This document shows positions 1-7,370 of a DNA stretch of 14,997 nucleotides, piece by piece. The notes under the pieces are model-generated. The model had not been told where the DNA came from and made no database searches. It saw only the letters and a program-made list of their open reading frames with translations. Origin of the DNA: Myxococcota bacterium (lineage in GTDB: Bacteria > Myxococcota_A > UBA9160 > PR03); NCBI GenBank assembly GCA_030066475.1, contig JASJBO010000163.1, forward strand, positions 1 through 14,997, in the 5' to 3' direction. The first letter of the stretch is position 1. Every line of letters starts with the position of its first letter. A program made the position numbers and the translations under genes.

Positions 1-28
1 AGTGAGGCGAAGCCGAACGAAGTCAGAC
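1..28. repeat. Direct repeat, copy 1 (28 bp, at window edge)
   Basis: This 28-base segment recurs exactly at 52-79, giving a 51-base period. It begins at the first base of the window, so more copies may lie upstream. The plus-strand frame shared with the downstream hydrolase is open through both copies and would read SEAKPNEVR twice. One other plus frame contains TGA in each copy. No coding function is visible. An intergenic repeat family is the simplest reading. Confidence 0.8.
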
Positions 29-32
29 GCAA

Positions 33-47
33 GCGCCCGGAGGGCGC
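33..47. repeat. GC-rich hairpin between the direct repeats
   Basis: GCGCCC at 33-38 and GGGCGC at 42-47 are perfect inverted arms around a GGA triloop. The hairpin sits in the spacer between the two 28-base copies. It gives the unit the look of a REP-like element: a conserved arm plus a small palindrome. No T tract follows, so an intrinsic terminator is unlikely. Confidence 0.6.
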
Positions 48-51
48 GCGC

Positions 52-79
52 AGTGAGGCGAAGCCGAACGAAGTCAGAC
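52..79. repeat. Direct repeat, copy 2 (28 bp, 5 bases before the hydrolase start)
   Basis: This is an identical copy of bases 1-28. It ends 5 bases before the GTG start chosen for the hydrolase, so it occupies the place where a promoter and ribosome-binding site would be expected. The second unit breaks off after the 28-base arm, without the hairpin spacer. Confidence 0.8.
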
Positions 80-84
80 CGCTG

Positions 85-957
85 GTGCAGCCGGTCTCGC
101 TGACGGTACCCGCGGCCGACGCGCTGCGGCTGCGCCTCTGGGACTGGGGCGGGGCGGCGCGCCCGGTCGTCCTGCTGCACGGCTTCGGCATGAGCGCGCG
201 CGTCTGGGATCCGCTGGCGCTCGCCCTGGCCGGGCGGCGCCGCGTGCTGGCGCTCGACGCGCGCGGCCACGGTGACTCGGATCGCGACCCGGACTTCCGC
301 TACTTGCCCGCGAGCGGCGCGCGCGATCTGGAGGCCGTGGTGGACCACCTGGGGATCGAGCGCATCGAGCTGCTCGGGCACTCGATGGGCGCCTTCTCCG
401 CCATCCGGTTCGCCGCGCGCTTCCCGGAGCGCGTCGAGCGGCTGGTGCTCGTCGACGCGGGGCCGCAGGTGCCGCCGGGCGCGGCGCGGCGCCGCGCGGT
501 CGCGCGCGTTGCCCCGCGCCGCGAGCCCCCGCTCTCCGGCTTCGCGAGCGAGGCCGCCTACGCCTCGGCGCTCGAGCTGTTCTATCCCGGAGCCGAGCCC
601 GCGGTGCTGCGCGAGCTCGCGCGCCACTGGCTGCGGCGCCGGCCCGACGGTCGCTACGAGCCCAAGCTCGATCCGGCCTTCCTGCGCCCGCCGCAGCGCG
701 GCGCTCCCGACGAGCGCGAGGCCGCCGCCTGGTCGCAGCGCGAGACCGAGCGCCTCTGGCACCACCTCGAGCGCGTTCGCTGTCCCGCGCTGGTGCTGCG
801 CGGAGCGCGCTCGACCGTGCTGTCCGCCGCGGCCGCCGAGCGCATGGGCTCCGTGCTCCGCGATGCCCGCTGCGTGACGCTCGCGGGCGCCGGGCACGCC
901 GTCATGCTCGACGCGCCGGAGGCCTTCATCGCGGCGGTGGGCGAGTTCCTGCGCTGA
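85..957 (+). CDS. Alpha/beta-fold hydrolase
   Basis: Predicted 290-residue cytoplasmic alpha/beta hydrolase with no signal peptide or membrane segment. The oxyanion region HGFG is at residues 32-35, the nucleophile elbow GHSMG at 98-102 (Ser100) and the catalytic His is His271 in GAGHAVML. Length and layout fit the family of enol-lactonases, haloperoxidase-like esterases and dehalogenase-like enzymes. The substrate cannot be told. The acid usually found after strand beta-7, in a SDVLS-type motif, is replaced: the local sequence is STVLS with Thr244. Either another acid serves or activity is altered. The GTG at 85 is chosen because the fold begins there. There is no clear Shine-Dalgarno, and the frame is open upstream through the repeats to the window edge, so the true start could lie further left. 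The stop abuts the stop of the convergent permease gene with no intergenic base. Confidence 0.85.
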   Translation: MQPVSLTVPAADALRLRLWDWGGAARPVVLLHGFGMSARVWDPLALALAGRRRVLALDARGHGDSDRDPDFRYLPASGARDLEAVVDHLGIERIELLGHSMGAFSAIRFAARFPERVERLVLVDAGPQVPPGAARRRAVARVAPRREPPLSGFASEAAYASALELFYPGAEPAVLRELARHWLRRRPDGRYEPKLDPAFLRPPQRGAPDEREAAAWSQRETERLWHHLERVRCPALVLRGARSTVLSAAAAERMGSVLRDARCVTLAGAGHAVMLDAPEAFIAAVGEFLR

Positions 958-2160
958 CTACTGCGCGCGCAGCGCGTCCACGGGGTCGAGCCCCGCGGCC
1001 CGTCGCGCCGGCACCAGCCCCGAGAGCAGGCCCGTGAGGCCGCTCACCACGAGCGCCGCCAGCACGTAGCCCAGGGGCGTGTAGACCGGCATCTCCGGAA
1101 CCGCCAGTCGGATCCCCTGCGCGATGCCCAGCCCGAGCGCCACGCCGGCGGCGCCGCCGAGCACGGTGAGGACCACCGACTCGAGCAGGAACAGCCGCTG
1201 CACCTGTCCCTGCGTGGCCCCCACCGCCCGCATCAGGCCGATCTCGCCGATGCGTTCGCTGACCGCGATCCACATCATGGTGAGCACGCCGATCGCCCCG
1301 ACCAGGAGCGAGATGGCGCCGATGCCGGCCACCGCCACCGTGACCACCCGCATCACGTTGTCGAACACGTCGAGCATGGCGGTCTGGGTGGTGATCGTGA
1401 AGTCCTGCTTGCCGCCGTGGCGGTCGGTGAGCAGGCGCGTCACGGCCTGCTCCACGCCGGCCGTGAGCCCCTCGTGCGAGAACAGCACGTCGATCTCCAT
1501 CAGCTCGTCGAGGTTGAACATCTGCATGGCGGTGGCGACCGGCACGTAGGCGGAGTCGTCGATGTCGATCCCCAGGAGCTGCCCCTTGGGCTCCATCACG
1601 CCGATCACGCGCAGGCGGAAGCCGGCGATGCGCACGAAGGCGCCGAGCGCGTTGTCCTCGCCGAACAGCTCGCGCTTGAGCGTGGGGCCGAGCACCGCGA
1701 CGCTGGCGCCCTGGCGCGGGTCGCCGGGCGGCAGGAAGCTCCCCTGGCGCACCTGGAACTTCCAGACGTCGGGCACCTCGGAGTTGACCCCGTAGACGAA
1801 CACGCTGCGGCCGCGGCCGTTGCCCTCGACGCGCGCCTGGCCCATGGCGACGGGCACCACCTTCTCGACGCCGGGCAGGCGCGTGATCGCCTCCCCGTCG
1901 TCGATGGTGAGCTTGTGCGTGGTGCCGCCGAACACGCCCGGGATGCCGACGGTCTCGGTGCGGCCCGGATTGATCGCCAGGATGTTGGTCCCGAACTGCG
2001 TGAACTGGGCGACCATGTAGCGGCGCGTGCCCTCGCCGATCGAGGTCAGCAGGATCACCGCGGCGATCCCGATCGCGATCCCCAGCATCGACAGGAACGA
2101 GCGCAGCCGGTGGCTGCGCAGCGTGCGCAGGACCAGGAGCGCGAGCTCGCGCGTGTCCAA
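958..2160 (-). CDS. MacB/LolC-type ABC transporter permease (second of pair)
   Basis: 400-residue inner-membrane permease of the MacB/FtsX superfamily. The N-terminal helix spans about 22-40 (SFLSMLGIAIGIAAVILL) and runs into the usual IGEG motif. A periplasmic MacB_PCD-type domain covers about 45-265. Three C-terminal helices lie near 270-297, 325-350 and 362-383, and the protein ends with the typical ARRAAGLDPVDAL motif. There is no fused ATPase; nucleotide binding would come from the LolD-like subunit encoded two genes upstream. The start is TTG at 2160, only 3 bases after the TAG of the first permease and in the same reading frame. It is the only reasonable start, since the next in-frame Met (Met25) lies inside the first helix. 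A GGGGCGG run upstream is a weak ribosome site. It likely pairs with the first permease as a heterodimer, as LolC pairs with LolE; the cargo is unknown. Confidence 0.9.
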   Translation of the reverse strand: MDTRELALLVLRTLRSHRLRSFLSMLGIAIGIAAVILLTSIGEGTRRYMVAQFTQFGTNILAINPGRTETVGIPGVFGGTTHKLTIDDGEAITRLPGVEKVVPVAMGQARVEGNGRGRSVFVYGVNSEVPDVWKFQVRQGSFLPPGDPRQGASVAVLGPTLKRELFGEDNALGAFVRIAGFRLRVIGVMEPKGQLLGIDIDDSAYVPVATAMQMFNLDELMEIDVLFSHEGLTAGVEQAVTRLLTDRHGGKQDFTITTQTAMLDVFDNVMRVVTVAVAGIGAISLLVGAIGVLTMMWIAVSERIGEIGLMRAVGATQGQVQRLFLLESVVLTVLGGAAGVALGLGIAQGIRLAVPEMPVYTPLGYVLAALVVSGLTGLLSGLVPARRAAGLDPVDALRAQ

Positions 2161-2163
2161 CGG

Positions 2164-3359
2164 CTACCGCCCCGACAGCGCGACGACGGGGTCGAGGCGC
2201 GCCGCGCGCCGCGCCGGCAGCACGCCGAACAGGGCGCCCACCCCGACCGAGAGGCCCAGGGCGGCCGCCAGCGCCCAGGGCGGCGCCGCGGCCGGGAAGG
2301 CCGGGTAGAACGCGACCAGCACCCGGATCGCCGCCCACGCGATGGCCAGACCGAGCAGGCCGCCGGCGAGCGCGATCAGCACGGCCTCGGTCAGGAACAC
2401 GGCGAGCACCTGCCGGTTGGCCGCGCCCAGCGCCTTGACCAGGCCCACCTCGGTGCGCCGCTCGGCGACCGACACCAGCATCAGGTTCATGATGCCGATG
2501 CCGGCGACGGCCAGCGACACGGCGGCGATGCCCCCGAGCGCGAGGGTGAGGGCGGTGAGGATCGAGGAGAGCCCCGCGACGACCGAGTCCTGGGTGATGC
2601 AGGTGACGTCCTCCTCGTCGTGGCGCTCGGCGATCAGCGCAACGGCGCGATCGCACACGCGGTCGAGCCCCTCGTGCGCGTGGGTGCGCATCAGCACGCG
2701 GAACAGCGAGCTGCGGTTGAGCATGCGCATGGCGGTGGCGACCGGGAGGATGGCGACGTCGTCCATGTTCAGGCCGATCTGGGTGCCGCGGCGCGCGAGC
2801 ACGCCGATTACGCGCATGCGCCACGCCCCCACGCGCACCACCCGCCCCACCGGCCGCTCGCCGGGGAACAGCTCGTCGGCGAGCTTCGCGCCCAGCACGA
2901 TCATCGGGGCGCCGCGCTCCATCTCTCCCGGGGGCAGGAACTGCCCCTGACCCACCGAGAGCTCGCGCGCCTCGAGCAGCTCGTGGGTGGCGCCGATCAC
3001 GGTCACCTGGCGGCTCCGCTCGCGATACTCCACGGTCTCGTTCCCGATCGCGATCGGCGCGACGAGCCGGACCTCCGGCAGCCGCGCGAGCGCCCGCGCG
3101 TCGTCGAGGGTGAGGTCGTTGGGCACGCCGCCCAGGTGGGGCACGACGCCCGTGGTCTCGGTCTTGCCCGGCAGCATCACCAGCAGGTTGCTGCCCAGGG
3201 CCGCGAACTGGCCCGTCACGTAGCGGCGCGCGCCCTCGCCCAGGGCGGTCAGCGAGACCACCGCGGCCACCCCGATCGCGACACCGAGCAGGCTCAGGCC
3301 CGTCCGCAGCCGGTGGCGCAGCAGCGCCGGCAGCGCCAGCTCGGCGAGGTCGCCGGGAA

Positions 3360-3363
<4 letters not shown>
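2164..3363 (-). CDS. MacB/LolE-type ABC transporter permease (first of pair)
   Basis: 399-residue MacB/FtsX-family permease. The N-terminal helix is at about 22-42, followed by LGEG. The large periplasmic domain covers about 45-265, with helices near 270-297, 324-348 and 362-382. The C-terminal motif ARRAARLDPVVAL matches that of its neighbour. It is clearly homologous to the second permease along its length: both have a QFLPPG/SFLPPG segment, and VIGV and LPVATAM/VPVATAM stretches at matching positions. The two diverge enough that a functional division is likely. The start is GTG at 3363, overlapping the ATPase stop as GTGA, which implies translational coupling. Cys237 and Cys255 lie in the periplasmic domain and are absent from the partner. 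By family, the complex would be mechanotransmissive, passing force to the adaptor rather than moving substrate across the inner membrane. Confidence 0.92.
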
Positions 3364-4060
<697 letters not shown>

Positions 4061-4064
<4 letters not shown>

Positions 4065-5209
4065 GGCCGGTAGGAGGTCTCCTCCACCTCGACGCGCGCG
4101 CCCGCGCGCACCTCGGCGCGCTCGAGCGAGATCACCACGAGCTGGCCCGCCTCGAGCCCGTCGCGGATCTCGGCGTAGTCCCAGTTCTTGAGCCCGATCT
4201 CGACGGGCTGCTCGACGAGCCTGCCGTCGCGCGCCACCAGCACCCGGTCGCCGGCCAGCAGGGTCGGCGCCGGGACGCGCAGCGCGTCCTCGCGCGCCGC
4301 CTCGATCACCTCGACGTCGGCGGAGGTCCCCGGCAGCAGCGCGGCGGCCAGCTCGCGATCGTCCAGCTCGACCTCGATCTCCACCGTCCGGTTCTGCGCC
4401 TCGACGTCGAGCACGTAGGGCGCCACGCGCGCGACGCGTCCCGCGAGCTCCCGGCCCGGGTGGGAGTCGACCGTCACCCGGACGGCCTGGCCCGGCTCGA
4501 TCGCCGACGAGTCGACCTCGTCCATGGGGGCGCTCACGTACAGCGAGCTGGGGTCGATCAGGTCGGCGACGGCGGGCGCCAGCATCAGCGGTGGGGAAGG
4601 CGTCACCCACTCGCCCACCTCCACCTCGAGCTCGGCCACGACGCCCCCGAACGGCGCGCGCAGCAGGAGCTTGCTCAGCTCCGACTCGGCCACCGCCACC
4701 TGCGCCTGGGCGCGCGCGGCCTGGGCCATCATCGAGTGGCACGACGCCTCGCCCACCTGATACGCGGTCTGGAGGCCGTCGAGCACGTCCTGGGACAGCA
4801 CGCGCTTGTCGGCGAGCTGGCCCTTGCGCTCCAGCTCGCGCTTCGCGCGGTCGCGGGCCAGGCAGGCCTCGAGCACGGAGGCCTGGGTCGCGCGCAGGCT
4901 CTCGCGGGCGAGCGCGAGCTGCGCGCGCTGCGTGGTGTCGTTGAGCTGGATCAGGGGGTCGCCCGCCTCGACGCGGGCGCCCTCGCGCGAGAAGATCTCG
5001 ACCACCACGCCTCCCACCTCGGGCGCGAGCTGCGCGCGCCGGCGCGCGCGGACGGTACCCGCCTTGGTGTTGGAGAGCGTCGACTCGACCCGTCCGGACT
5101 CGACGCGGACGGCCTTGACGGGGACGCGCTCGGGGGCGAGCACCGTCGACCACAGCAGCAGGGCGAGCGCACCGAGCGAGACGGCGGAGACGATCAGCCA
5201 GCGAGGCAA
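4061..5209 (-). CDS. Periplasmic adaptor (membrane fusion protein), MacA/HlyD-like with RLS motif
   Basis: 382-residue adaptor anchored by an N-terminal helix (about 4-22). The halves of the lipoyl/barrel-sandwich domain lie near 62-90 and 180-210, flanking a coiled-coil hairpin at about 92-180. Beta-barrel and membrane-proximal domains follow to about 370. At the hairpin tip Arg128, Leu132 and Ser139 have the R-x3-L-x6-S spacing of the RLS motif by which RND/ABC adaptors dock to TolC, so a tripartite pump with an outer-membrane channel encoded elsewhere is inferred. Cys116 and Cys157 sit on opposite hairpin arms at about equal distance from the tip. The start is uncertain: TTG at 5209 is the first in-frame start, but it lies 16 bases from the nearest Shine-Dalgarno (GAGGAGG, 5232-5226). 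That site is ideally spaced for a GTG at 5220 in another frame. Predicted export from the periplasmic side; substrate unknown. Confidence 0.92.
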
Positions 5210-5220
5210 GAGATGCTCAC
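5194..5220 (-). other. Possible 8-codon leader ORF overlapping the adaptor start
   Basis: GTG at 5220 opens the short frame MSISCLAG and stops with TGA at 5196-5194, inside the adaptor gene in a different frame. GAGGAGG at 5232-5226 precedes it by 5 bases, the best ribosome site in this 82-base gap. It could be a translational leader, or the true adaptor start displaced by a one-base sequencing or natural indel between 5220 and 5209. It is too short to judge from composition. Confidence 0.25.
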
Positions 5221-5291
5221 GCGCGCCTCCTCGGGGTCCACGGTCCCGGCAACGTAACGCAGTCCCCGCCGGATCGCGCCCGGCGGCGCCG
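5210..5291. other. Intergenic gap between the NTF2-fold gene and the adaptor
   Basis: 82 bases on the side upstream of the export operon. It contains the GAGGAGG site (5226-5232). Directly after the NTF2-fold stop there is a small inverted repeat, GCGCC at 5276-5280 and GGCGC at 5285-5289 with loop CGGC. No T tract follows it, so termination is doubtful and transcription may run from the NTF2-fold gene into the export genes. I see no convincing -35/-10 pair or FNR-type TTGAT-N4-ATCAA box. Confidence 0.4.
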
Positions 5292-5699
5292 TCAGTCCGG
5301 CTGCTCGAACTCCATCGCCTGGAGGTTCCAGTAGCCGCGCATGCTGGTGAGCTTCCCGGCCCCGTCGACGCGGTAGGTGAAGATCCCGCGCACCCGGCTC
5401 ACGACGCCGTTGGCGAGGGTGGTGGTGATCGTCATCACGTGCGCGGACTCGTCGTCGGCGACGTGCGACTCGTGCGCCTCGATTCGGACGGTCGACGGTC
5501 CGATGTTCTTGTCGTAGAACGCGGCCACGGCGGCCTTGCCGCGCACGCCCTCGCCGGTCGGGTTGGTGGGCCCCACCCCGATCGGGTCCTCGATGCAGAC
5601 GTCTTCCGCCATCAGGTCGAGCCAGCCCTCCTTGTCGTGCGTCTGGACGCAGTGCCAGGAGCGGTGGGCGACCGCCAGGGCCGGGTGCTCCTCGTGCAT
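5292..5699 (-). CDS. NTF2-fold protein, ketosteroid-isomerase/SnoaL-like
   Basis: 135-residue cytoplasmic protein of the ketosteroid isomerase/SnoaL type, with no signal peptide. The segment LMAEDVCIEDPIG (29-41) resembles the KSI stretch that carries the general base, with Asp38 in place. A GAGK-x2-SM run at 114-120 matches the C-terminal strand region of KSI (from memory of the bacterial enzyme). The Tyr of the KSI oxyanion hole appears replaced by Ser14/Trp15, and the second oxyanion Asp by a hydrophobic residue near Phe107. Classical isomerase chemistry is therefore not assured, and a ligand-binding or other lyase/isomerase role is possible. The ATG at 5699 is chosen over upstream in-frame starts because GGGAGGAG precedes it by about 5 bases. 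Starts further upstream would lie inside the divergent gene. It is divergent from the HAMP protein and co-directional with the export operon 82 bases downstream. Confidence 0.85.
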   Translation of the reverse strand: MHEEHPALAVAHRSWHCVQTHDKEGWLDLMAEDVCIEDPIGVGPTNPTGEGVRGKAAVAAFYDKNIGPSTVRIEAHESHVADDESAHVMTITTTLANGVVSRVRGIFTYRVDGAGKLTSMRGYWNLQAMEFEQPD

Positions 5700-5789
5700 C
5701 GTCTCCTCCCGGGTGCGCGACCCTGGTCGATCGGGAGCCGCGAGCGTACCATCTGCAGGTCCGGATCGGAGGCGAGCTCGGGAGGTCTC
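5700..5789. promoter_or_regulatory. Divergent intergenic region with both ribosome-binding sites
   Basis: This 90-base region must hold the 5' signals for the NTF2-fold gene (minus) and the HAMP protein (plus). Strong Shine-Dalgarno sequences are visible at both ends: GGGAGGAG on the minus strand just right of 5700, and GGAGGT at 5781-5786 on the plus strand. A very weak plus-strand pair, CTGGTC at 5723-5728 and TACCAT at 5747-5752 with 18-base spacing, is the only promoter-like candidate. I would not rely on it. Confidence 0.4.
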
Positions 5790-6437
5790 ATGGGCCACGG
5801 CTCCGGCATCCAGTTCCGGCTGGTGCTGACGCTCGGGGTGATCGCGGTGGTCGCGATCGCCGGCATCCTCGCCATCGTTCCATATCGGCTGTACGAGCGG
5901 GACATCCGGCACGCGACGGTCGAGGCGCACCGCGTCTCGGGCGTGGTGCAGGCGGCGCTCTCCGGCCAGCTGGCCGACGGCAAGGACACCAGTGATCTGG
6001 TGAACCGGATCCAGAGCGTGGGCGACATGAAGATCGCGCTGGCGCGCCTCGAGGCCGGGGAGGTGCGCACCGGCGCCGTCGCGGGTCGCGGCTCGAGCGT
6101 GCTCGACGACACCGATCTGCGCTACGTCTCGACCCCCGTGCTCGACGACGAGGGTCGCGCCTGGGTCGCGGAGATGCAGTTCGACCTGTCGTCGATGAAG
6201 CGCGAGTCGATGCGGCTGATCCAAGACCTGGTGATCGCGGTGGCGGTGGGGGCGACGCTGTTCTCGGTGGTGATCTTCATGCTGTTCCGGCGCGCCCTGG
6301 TGCTGCCGCTGCGCGAGCTCGCCAAGCGGGTGGAGCGGATCGCGTCGGGAGACGCCGAGGTCGCGATGCCCGCGTTCGAGAGCCGCGAGATGACCGAGCT
6401 CGCGGACGCGATCCAGCGGCTCGCCGCGCGCGGCTGA
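5790..6437 (+). CDS. Membrane sensor-like protein ending in a HAMP domain, no output domain
   Basis: 215-residue inner-membrane protein. Helix 1 spans about 10-30 (LVLTLGVIAVVAIAGILAIV), a periplasmic region of about 115 residues follows (31-145), and helix 2 spans about 146-166. A cytoplasmic HAMP-like segment covers about 167-213, with the characteristic Pro173, the Leu/Arg heptad pattern around LRELAKRVERIASGD and a second helix MTELADAIQRLA. Translation stops right there. Histidine kinases, cyclases and chemoreceptors normally continue into an output domain, and no such domain follows in any frame before convergent nosY begins. It is therefore a stand-alone transmembrane HAMP protein rather than a frameshifted kinase. 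The ATG at 5790 has GGAGGT 3 bases upstream; the longer open frame to the left is antisense to neighbours and rejected. The periplasmic ligand is unknown, and the role (partner or modulator of another sensor) is inference. Confidence 0.85.
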   Translation: MGHGSGIQFRLVLTLGVIAVVAIAGILAIVPYRLYERDIRHATVEAHRVSGVVQAALSGQLADGKDTSDLVNRIQSVGDMKIALARLEAGEVRTGAVAGRGSSVLDDTDLRYVSTPVLDDEGRAWVAEMQFDLSSMKRESMRLIQDLVIAVAVGATLFSVVIFMLFRRALVLPLRELAKRVERIASGDAEVAMPAFESREMTELADAIQRLAARG

Positions 6438-6450
6438 GGGCCCGGCTCAG
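6434..6450. terminator. Short inverted repeat spanning two convergent stops
   Basis: CTGAG at 6434-6438 and CTCAG at 6446-6450 flank a 7-base GC loop. Both stop codons, TGA of the HAMP gene and TGA of nosY on the other strand, lie in the arms. A five-pair stem without T tracts is weak. It is reported as a possible bidirectional transcript end between converging operons, not as a proven terminator. Confidence 0.2.
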
Positions 6451-7370
6451 GGCAGGTCGCCGCGCCGGAAGCGCAGGTCGCCGAGCGCCGCGCACAGCGA
6501 GCCGAGCGCGAAGGGATAGGCCAGCGACCAGGCCAGGTAGCCGGTGCGCCCGAAGGCGTCGAGGATCACGAAGGCCGACGGGCCGAGCAGCACCAGGTCG
6601 GGGTCGAACAGCATCATGGCGGCGGTGCGGAACACCTGGAGCGGGTTGGCCAGCGACACCGCGACGGCCGTCTCCGCGGCCACGTGCTGCTCGATCAGCA
6701 GGCCGAGCAGCAGCAGGTCGAGGAACAGCACCAGCAGCAGCCAGACGCCGAGGGCGACGCCCTGCGCCACGTCGAGGCTGCGGGCGAGCGACGAGATCAG
6801 CATCCCGATCCCGAGGAAGCACCAGCACAGCGCCAGCAGCATGGCCGAGTAGAGCCCGAAGAGCGTCCAGGGGACCGGGATCTCCTGGAGCGCGGCCCAG
6901 CCCGCCGCCGCGGCCATCGCCCCGAACACGGGAACGAACACCACCACGAAGCGGGCCAGCAGCCGTCCCCAGAACCACGCGCCCAGCCGCACCGGGAGCG
7001 CCAGCAGGTACTCGAAGACGCCGGCCTCGCGGTCGCCCGCCACCGAGCGGACGGTCGTCACCAGCACGAACACCGGCAGCACCGCCATCGACACCTGGAT
7101 ATAGGTGACCAGCAGGCGCGACAGCCCCATGAAGCCGAGGATGCGCGACTCGGTCAGCGAGAACGCGAACAGCAGGCACACGAAGCCGCCGAACACCGCC
7201 ACCTGGAGCCAGAACCAGCGCGCGCGCAGCGACTCGGACAGGTCGAGGCGCGCCACGAGCCACAGCTCGCGCAGCCGGCCCGGCGCGGCGTCCGCGCCGG
7301 GCGCCGCGGGCGCGGCGTGCGGCAGCCCGGCCACCCCGGCGACGTCAGCGGGACGGACGTCGTCGCTCAT
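6447..7370 (-). CDS. nosY: NosY, ABC transporter permease for N2O reductase maturation
   Basis: 307-residue inner-membrane permease of the NosY/ABC-2 type, expected to form the NosFY transporter that works with NosD in assembling the CuZ site of NosZ (known for the family). Six helices are visible at about 53-72, 85-106, 136-158, 169-194, 204-226 and 277-295. The cytoplasmic EYLLALPVRLGAWFWGR stretch after VTTVRSVAGDREAG is typical. The first 32 residues are Ala/Pro-rich and unstructured. ATG at 7370 overlaps the end of nosL by 26 bases and has GAGGGA 3 bases upstream. A GTG at 7334, 10 bases after the nosL stop, would remove only the first 12 residues and is an alternative start. This is the last gene of the nos operon, and it converges with the HAMP gene. 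Confidence 0.95.
   Translation of the reverse strand: MSDDVRPADVAGVAGLPHAAPAAPGADAAPGRLRELWLVARLDLSESLRARWFWLQVAVFGGFVCLLFAFSLTESRILGFMGLSRLLVTYIQVSMAVLPVFVLVTTVRSVAGDREAGVFEYLLALPVRLGAWFWGRLLARFVVVFVPVFGAMAAAAGWAALQEIPVPWTLFGLYSAMLLALCWCFLGIGMLISSLARSLDVAQGVALGVWLLLVLFLDLLLLGLLIEQHVAAETAVAVSLANPLQVFRTAAMMLFDPDLVLLGPSAFVILDAFGRTGYLAWSLAYPFALGSLCAALGDLRFRRGDLP

Noticed and set aside
949..970. CTGCGC/GCGCAG inverted repeat spanning the abutting stops of the hydrolase and permease
   Set aside because: Six-base GC arms made of coding sequence with a 10-base loop and no T tract. In DNA this GC-rich such repeats arise by chance, so I did not list it as a terminator.
5276..5289. GCGCC-CGGC-GGCGC hairpin after the NTF2-fold stop as an intrinsic terminator
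   Set aside because: The stem is only five pairs and no U-run follows on the minus strand. It is mentioned in the gap entry only.
5210..5789. FNR/NNR-type box (TTGAT-N4-ATCAA) controlling nos or neighbouring genes
   Set aside because: No match was seen in the intergenic gaps. The nos promoter should lie right of the window, upstream of nosZ.
5700..6224. N-terminal extension of the NTF2-fold protein
   Set aside because: The frame stays open upstream but crosses the divergent HAMP gene and looks like low-complexity shadow sequence. ATG at 5699 has a strong ribosome site.
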